Below, piece by piece: positions 60,627-64,000 of a stretch of 64,000 nucleotides of DNA. Where the stretch lies: assembly GCF_002165375.2 (NCBI RefSeq), contig NZ_CP032134.1, forward strand, positions 2,356,001-2,420,000. Reading direction: 5' to 3'. Within the stretch, counting starts at the first letter, position 1; every line of letters begins with the position of its first letter. The DNA is from Acinetobacter chinensis. Lineage in GTDB: Bacteria > Pseudomonadota > Gammaproteobacteria > Pseudomonadales > Moraxellaceae. The position numbers and the translations under genes are program-made. The notes under the pieces are model-generated. The model searched no databases and was not told the DNA's origin. It was given only the letters and a program-made list of their open reading frames with translations.

Positions 60627-61739
60627 ATGAAAAAGTTACTATTATGCGTTGCCGCAACAGGGTCATGTTTAACACCTGTACTCAGTCATGCTGATTCACC
60701 ATGGTTCAGCCTGAAAGAGGGAAATGGTTTTAAACGCTTTTCAACTTCCGTCGGTTGGCTGCATGTCATGTCTCAGGGCAAAGCCAATCCGTATCAGATT
60801 ACCACTCCTATTGCTGAAGGTTCAAAAGTTGCGGTGGGTGAAGCCAGTCTGGAATCTGTCAGAAAGTCCATAGATCGCTCTACCCCTGAGGGAGAAAAAC
60901 AGTACCAGAAATTTGAGAGCATTGTAAAAACTGGTGAGTTTTTAACTCTGATTAAAGATGGAGTTCTACCAGCGAACCTGAGTGGGGAATCCATTATTAA
61001 TGGACTGTCAGGTTGGACAGCTCAGGGGTCAGGACTGGAACCGGATGATATTGATACGCTTGGAATCATGTCCAAATATCATTTTACAGATAATGTCGCA
61101 ATTGAAATGAAAGGGGGCTTTCCTCCTAAAGTCGATATTAAGGGTAAAGGTAAAATTATTGCCCCAATGACAGGAACAGCTCTTCCAAGTGGAACTTCAG
61201 CATTTTTGGGTCTGGGTAAAATGCCTTTAAAAAATGACATTCTGATCACAGACCTGGATTCATATGATGTTGTTTCCACTGCCCGTGCCTGGACACCTGC
61301 ATTTGAAATGCACTATCAGTTTGGTAAAACCGGTGTCAATAAATTCCGCCCCTATGTCGGTGCAGGCTTTATGTATGCTTATTTCAGTGAAGTAAAAATG
61401 GATAAAGGTGTAAAAAATGATCTGCTTGCTTCCGCACACATGGTACAGAACCTGCTGGATGGAAAAGCTGGAGCTGCACTCGATCATAAAACATCATCGG
61501 CAGATCTGAAAGTCAAACTGAAAGCTGATGATGCATTTGCACCAATTGTCACAGCGGGTTTTACTTATGACTTTAAGGAAAACTGGTTTGCAGTTGCTTC
61601 TGTGTCTTATGCCAAATTAAGTAATGATGTAACCATTGATGTTATTAATAAAACGACAGGTCAAACCCTGAACCATGCAGAAACCTCCATTGATGTCGAT
61701 CCTCTGCTGACCTATGTCGGTATTGGCTTCCGTCACTGA
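60627..61739 (+). CDS. Large OmpW/AlkL-type outer membrane protein 3
   Basis: A 370-residue third paralogue, with signal TPVLSHADSP and the same blocks (NGFKRFSTSVGWLHVM, KFRPYVGAGFMYAYFSEVKM). It ends GIGFRH: the last residue is His, not the aromatic residue that signals to the Bam complex. GGAG lies 11 bases before the ATG at 60627. Barrel assembly may be altered, or the neighbouring Phe may do. Confidence 0.83.
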   Translation: MKKLLLCVAATGSCLTPVLSHADSPWFSLKEGNGFKRFSTSVGWLHVMSQGKANPYQITTPIAEGSKVAVGEASLESVRKSIDRSTPEGEKQYQKFESIVKTGEFLTLIKDGVLPANLSGESIINGLSGWTAQGSGLEPDDIDTLGIMSKYHFTDNVAIEMKGGFPPKVDIKGKGKIIAPMTGTALPSGTSAFLGLGKMPLKNDILITDLDSYDVVSTARAWTPAFEMHYQFGKTGVNKFRPYVGAGFMYAYFSEVKMDKGVKNDLLASAHMVQNLLDGKAGAALDHKTSSADLKVKLKADDAFAPIVTAGFTYDFKENWFAVASVSYAKLSNDVTIDVINKTTGQTLNHAETSIDVDPLLTYVGIGFRH

Positions 61740-61794
61740 TCACCTGAGAGCAGATCAAATAATTATAAATATAGCTTCCCCCTCTTCCTTCTCC

Positions 61795-61822
61795 AGGACG
61801 GTTTATACCGTCCTCTTTTTTT
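61795..61822 (+). terminator. Terminator after OmpW-like gene 3
   Basis: AGGACGGT with ACCGTCCT around four bases and a T run, 55 bases after the stop. Confidence 0.88.
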
Positions 61823-61918
61823 CTGATAACTTTAATTTATTGTTGATCAAAGTTTTATTCTGTCGCATCTGTAAATTTATTCTTCTACAATTCACATAAA
61901 AGATGCAATGGATTGATC

Positions 61919-63145
61919 ATGACGGCTTCACAGGACGATACTCGTTTTTCTAAACCTCTTATTTATATGCTGATTGGCAGTGCTTTTATTCTGGCATTGT
62001 CTTTGGGTATCCGACATGGTTTTGGGCTGTATCTGGTTCCGATGAGCCATGAGTTTTCCTGGAACCATCAGGTATTCAGCCTGGCGATTGCCATGCAGAA
62101 TCTGCTGTGGGGGGCGGTTCAGCCATTTACTGGTGCACTGGCAGATAAATACGGCAGTAAAATAGTTGTCGCTGTCGGAGGTGCGCTGTACACCATTGGA
62201 CTGTTACTGATGTCAGTAAGCTCCTCCGCATGGTTACTCGACTTAAGTGCCGGACTGATCATTGGGATGGCGCTGTCTGCAACATCTTTTTCAGTGCTGC
62301 TTTCTGCCGTTGGTCGTGCGGCACATCCATCACGGCGTGGTATGGCAATGGGTATTGCCAGTGCAGCAGGCTCATTCGGTCAGTTCATCATGCTGCCAAC
62401 CACCCTGCTGTTGATTAAAAACTTCGGTTGGTCTTCTGCACTGGTCATCAGTGCAATTTTAGCTGCTCTGATCATACCACTGGCATGGATGCTGAAAGCA
62501 CCCATGTATACAGATTCCAACTCAAAACAGGTCAGTCATAAGCCTGCTTTAAGCTTTAAACAGATTCTAAAAATTGCTTTTTCACATAAGCCTTTTATAT
62601 GGCTGGCACTGGGTTTTTTAGTTTGCGGTTTTCAGGTGGTTTTTCTGGGTATTCATTTACCAGGATACCTGATCGATCACGGCTTTGATGCATCCACAGG
62701 TACAGTTTTCCTGGCTTTGGTCGGTCTGTTTAATATTGTGGGAACATACAGTGCGGGCTTTTTAGGGGATAAATTTTCCAAACCTCACCTGCTCATGTGG
62801 CTGTATGGGCTTCGTGGTATTGCGATCATTGCCTTTCTCGCATTGCCATTAACCACCTGGTCGGTTTATATTTTTGGAACAGTCATGGGGCTGTTATGGC
62901 TGTCTACTGTCCCTCTGACCAATGGTATAGTCGCCAATATGTTTGGTGTTAAATATCTGACCATGCTCAGTGGAATCGTGTTTTTCACCCATCAGGTCGG
63001 TTCATTTTTTGGCGGATGGCTGGGCGGTCTGAATCATGATATAACAGGAAATTACAACATGATCTGGGCATGCTCCATTGTCCTGAGTGCTTTTGGTGTA
63101 CTGGTTCATTTCTTTGTCAATGAAAAGGCTGTCGTCGATGACTGA
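61919..63145 (+). CDS. MFS transporter
   Basis: A 408-residue protein with twelve predicted membrane segments. The MFS loop motif between segments 2 and 3 reads GALADKYGSKIV, and a second copy GFLGDKFSKPHL follows the eighth segment. It resembles MFS members that move carboxylates or act as exporters; substrate unknown. The stop overlaps the small gene that follows. Confidence 0.88.
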   Translation: MTASQDDTRFSKPLIYMLIGSAFILALSLGIRHGFGLYLVPMSHEFSWNHQVFSLAIAMQNLLWGAVQPFTGALADKYGSKIVVAVGGALYTIGLLLMSVSSSAWLLDLSAGLIIGMALSATSFSVLLSAVGRAAHPSRRGMAMGIASAAGSFGQFIMLPTTLLLIKNFGWSSALVISAILAALIIPLAWMLKAPMYTDSNSKQVSHKPALSFKQILKIAFSHKPFIWLALGFLVCGFQVVFLGIHLPGYLIDHGFDASTGTVFLALVGLFNIVGTYSAGFLGDKFSKPHLLMWLYGLRGIAIIAFLALPLTTWSVYIFGTVMGLLWLSTVPLTNGIVANMFGVKYLTMLSGIVFFTHQVGSFFGGWLGGLNHDITGNYNMIWACSIVLSAFGVLVHFFVNEKAVVDD

Positions 63146-63281
63146 TTCTGAAAACACACTGCCATGGCTGAAACTGGGGTTATGGACAGGATTGATGATC
63201 TGCATAGCTCTGTCTGCGCTACTTTGGCTGAATACGCCTGATCTGTTTGAATATTTTAATATGGCGTTTTGTGCGCATTAA
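63138..63281 (+). CDS. 47-residue membrane peptide cotranscribed with the MFS gene
   Basis: A small protein (MTDSENTLPWLKLGLWTGLM, then ICIALSALLWLNTPDLF) with a single membrane segment. It starts eight bases before the MFS stop, in another frame, so its translation is likely coupled. A role as partner or regulator of the transporter is possible. Confidence 0.65.
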   Translation: MTDSENTLPWLKLGLWTGLMICIALSALLWLNTPDLFEYFNMAFCAH

Positions 63282-63346
63282 AATTAATGCTCCAGCAAAA
63301 GTCAAAAAAAATCATTGATGGTATTCATATTTAACAGTGTAAAGTA

Positions 63347-63380
63347 CCTTCTCCCTTTGGGGGAAGGTTAGGATGAAGGG
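63347..63380. repeat. REP-like palindromic element
   Basis: CCTTCTCCC-TTTG-GGGGAAGG followed by TTAGGATGAAGGG has the look of the dispersed GC-rich palindromes found between genes in this genus. Copy number cannot be seen in this window. Confidence 0.5.
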
Positions 63381-63448
63381 ACGTTCATTACAAGAACCCA
63401 TCCAATTGATGAACCATTTTCATCAGAAGTTTATTCAATCATAATCAT

Positions 63449-64000
63449 TCAACTTTTTTTAGCTGGACACTGATTTTCCATCTGCTTTAAATCCAGTACC
63501 TTAAACTGCTCAATCAGATGCTCAAGTAAAAAACGCACTGAAGGCATCATGCCCTGTCGGGACGTATAAACAATATAGATCACTCCCTTTGGCAAAGACC
63601 ATTCGGGCAATATTTCCTGTACCTGTCCACTGATCAGTTCATCTTTCACATAGACTTTGGGTAAGGATGCGATTCCCACACCTTTCATCACCGCTGCTTT
63701 CATCGCAGAAAAATTGTCCGTTTTTAAACGGGGATGAAACTCAATGTCATGGTAAACATTTTTCTGCTCAGGGCTCTGAAACAGCCAGACCTGTTTTGCT
63801 CCATGAAACCCAATACTGGGCAATGCCGACAGATCAGCAAAACTTTCGGGTTGTTTATAGCGGTTCAACAACTCAGGTACAGCCACCAGTACATGTTCCC
63901 AGGCATCCAGTTCACGGATAATCAGTTCACTGTCTTCAGGGGGCGTATTGCACACCCGCAAAGCCAGATCCACTCCTTCTTCAATCAGATCCACCCGCCG
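63449..64000 (-). CDS. LysR-family regulator (5' end cut by window)
   Basis: The visible 183 residues are the C-terminal effector-binding part of a LysR regulator. The frame (RVDLIEEGVDLALRV, then SFADLSALPSIGFHG and KTDNFSAMKAAVMKGVGIASLP) stays open to the window edge. The N-terminal HTH domain lies outside. Typical length is about 300. Confidence 0.9.
   Translation of the reverse strand, partial: RRVDLIEEGVDLALRVCNTPPEDSELIIRELDAWEHVLVAVPELLNRYKQPESFADLSALPSIGFHGAKQVWLFQSPEQKNVYHDIEFHPRLKTDNFSAMKAAVMKGVGIASLPKVYVKDELISGQVQEILPEWSLPKGVIYIVYTSRQGMMPSVRFLLEHLIEQFKVLDLKQMENQCPAKKS

Overview
The window looks like an Acinetobacter chromosome carrying one complete-looking 35-kb siphovirus prophage. 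The host assignment rests on gene content and AT-rich composition: glyA, a secretory-type lipase, queF behind a yadGH-like ABC exporter, rpsB-tsf facing map, azlCD, and AlkL/OmpW-type porins. It is an inference, not a database result.

Left flank (1-7362). This part holds the 3' part of glyA (cut by the window edge), a lipoprotein lipase, a DEDDh exonuclease, three small unknown genes, and an intact IS3-family element (5486-6767, 3-bp target duplication AAC). About 590 bases of gene-free AT-rich DNA follow.

Prophage (7363-42704). It sits at the 3' end of tRNA-Arg(CCG), with a 17-bp att repeat at both ends and Int arm-type repeats just inside each end. From left to right it carries: (a) a cargo zone at 7363-9261 with an AcrIF11-family anti-CRISPR gene, a 53-codon ribbon-helix-helix gene (candidate Aca) and a PIN nuclease with a small partner; (b) lysis genes (Rz1, Rz, SAR-type endolysin, holin); (c) lambda-like tail genes from J back to the tape measure, the G/GT frameshift pair and the tube, interrupted by a zinc-ribbon membrane moron; (d) an ORF6N antirepressor with an Ash-like leader and a two-gene membrane moron; (e) HK97-like head genes, terminases, a cos-like region and HNH genes; (f) a Q-like antiterminator with a terminated late promoter; (g) a GTTCAC-rich candidate origin, helicase, primase, CII-like and Cro-like genes; (h) the CI-like repressor; (i) a rightward early operon ending in an excisionase-like gene that converges on the integrase.

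The most striking regulatory signal is a 14-bp operator (consensus CTAAGTTTAATTAG). Three copies, exactly 25 bp apart, lie before the repressor gene and three more follow it. Single or paired copies lie at three distant promoters: the antirepressor, the membrane-moron region and the late promoter. The repressor probably silences the whole prophage, not only its two early promoters. The acr-aca operon has its own different palindrome (TGTCG-N6-CGACA) inside its promoter.

Right flank (42767-64000). This part holds an ABC exporter with queF, MltB-like and RlpA-like cell-wall proteins, an amidohydrolase lipoprotein, a DUF4850-like protein, an Mpo1-like membrane protein, azlCD with an AraC regulator, a DUF3465-like protein, tsf and rpsB with an intergenic attenuator and a likely S2 leader, and map. 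Three tandem large OmpW-like porins, an MFS transporter with a small membrane protein, and a LysR regulator cut by the window edge complete it. No CRISPR array or rRNA was seen.
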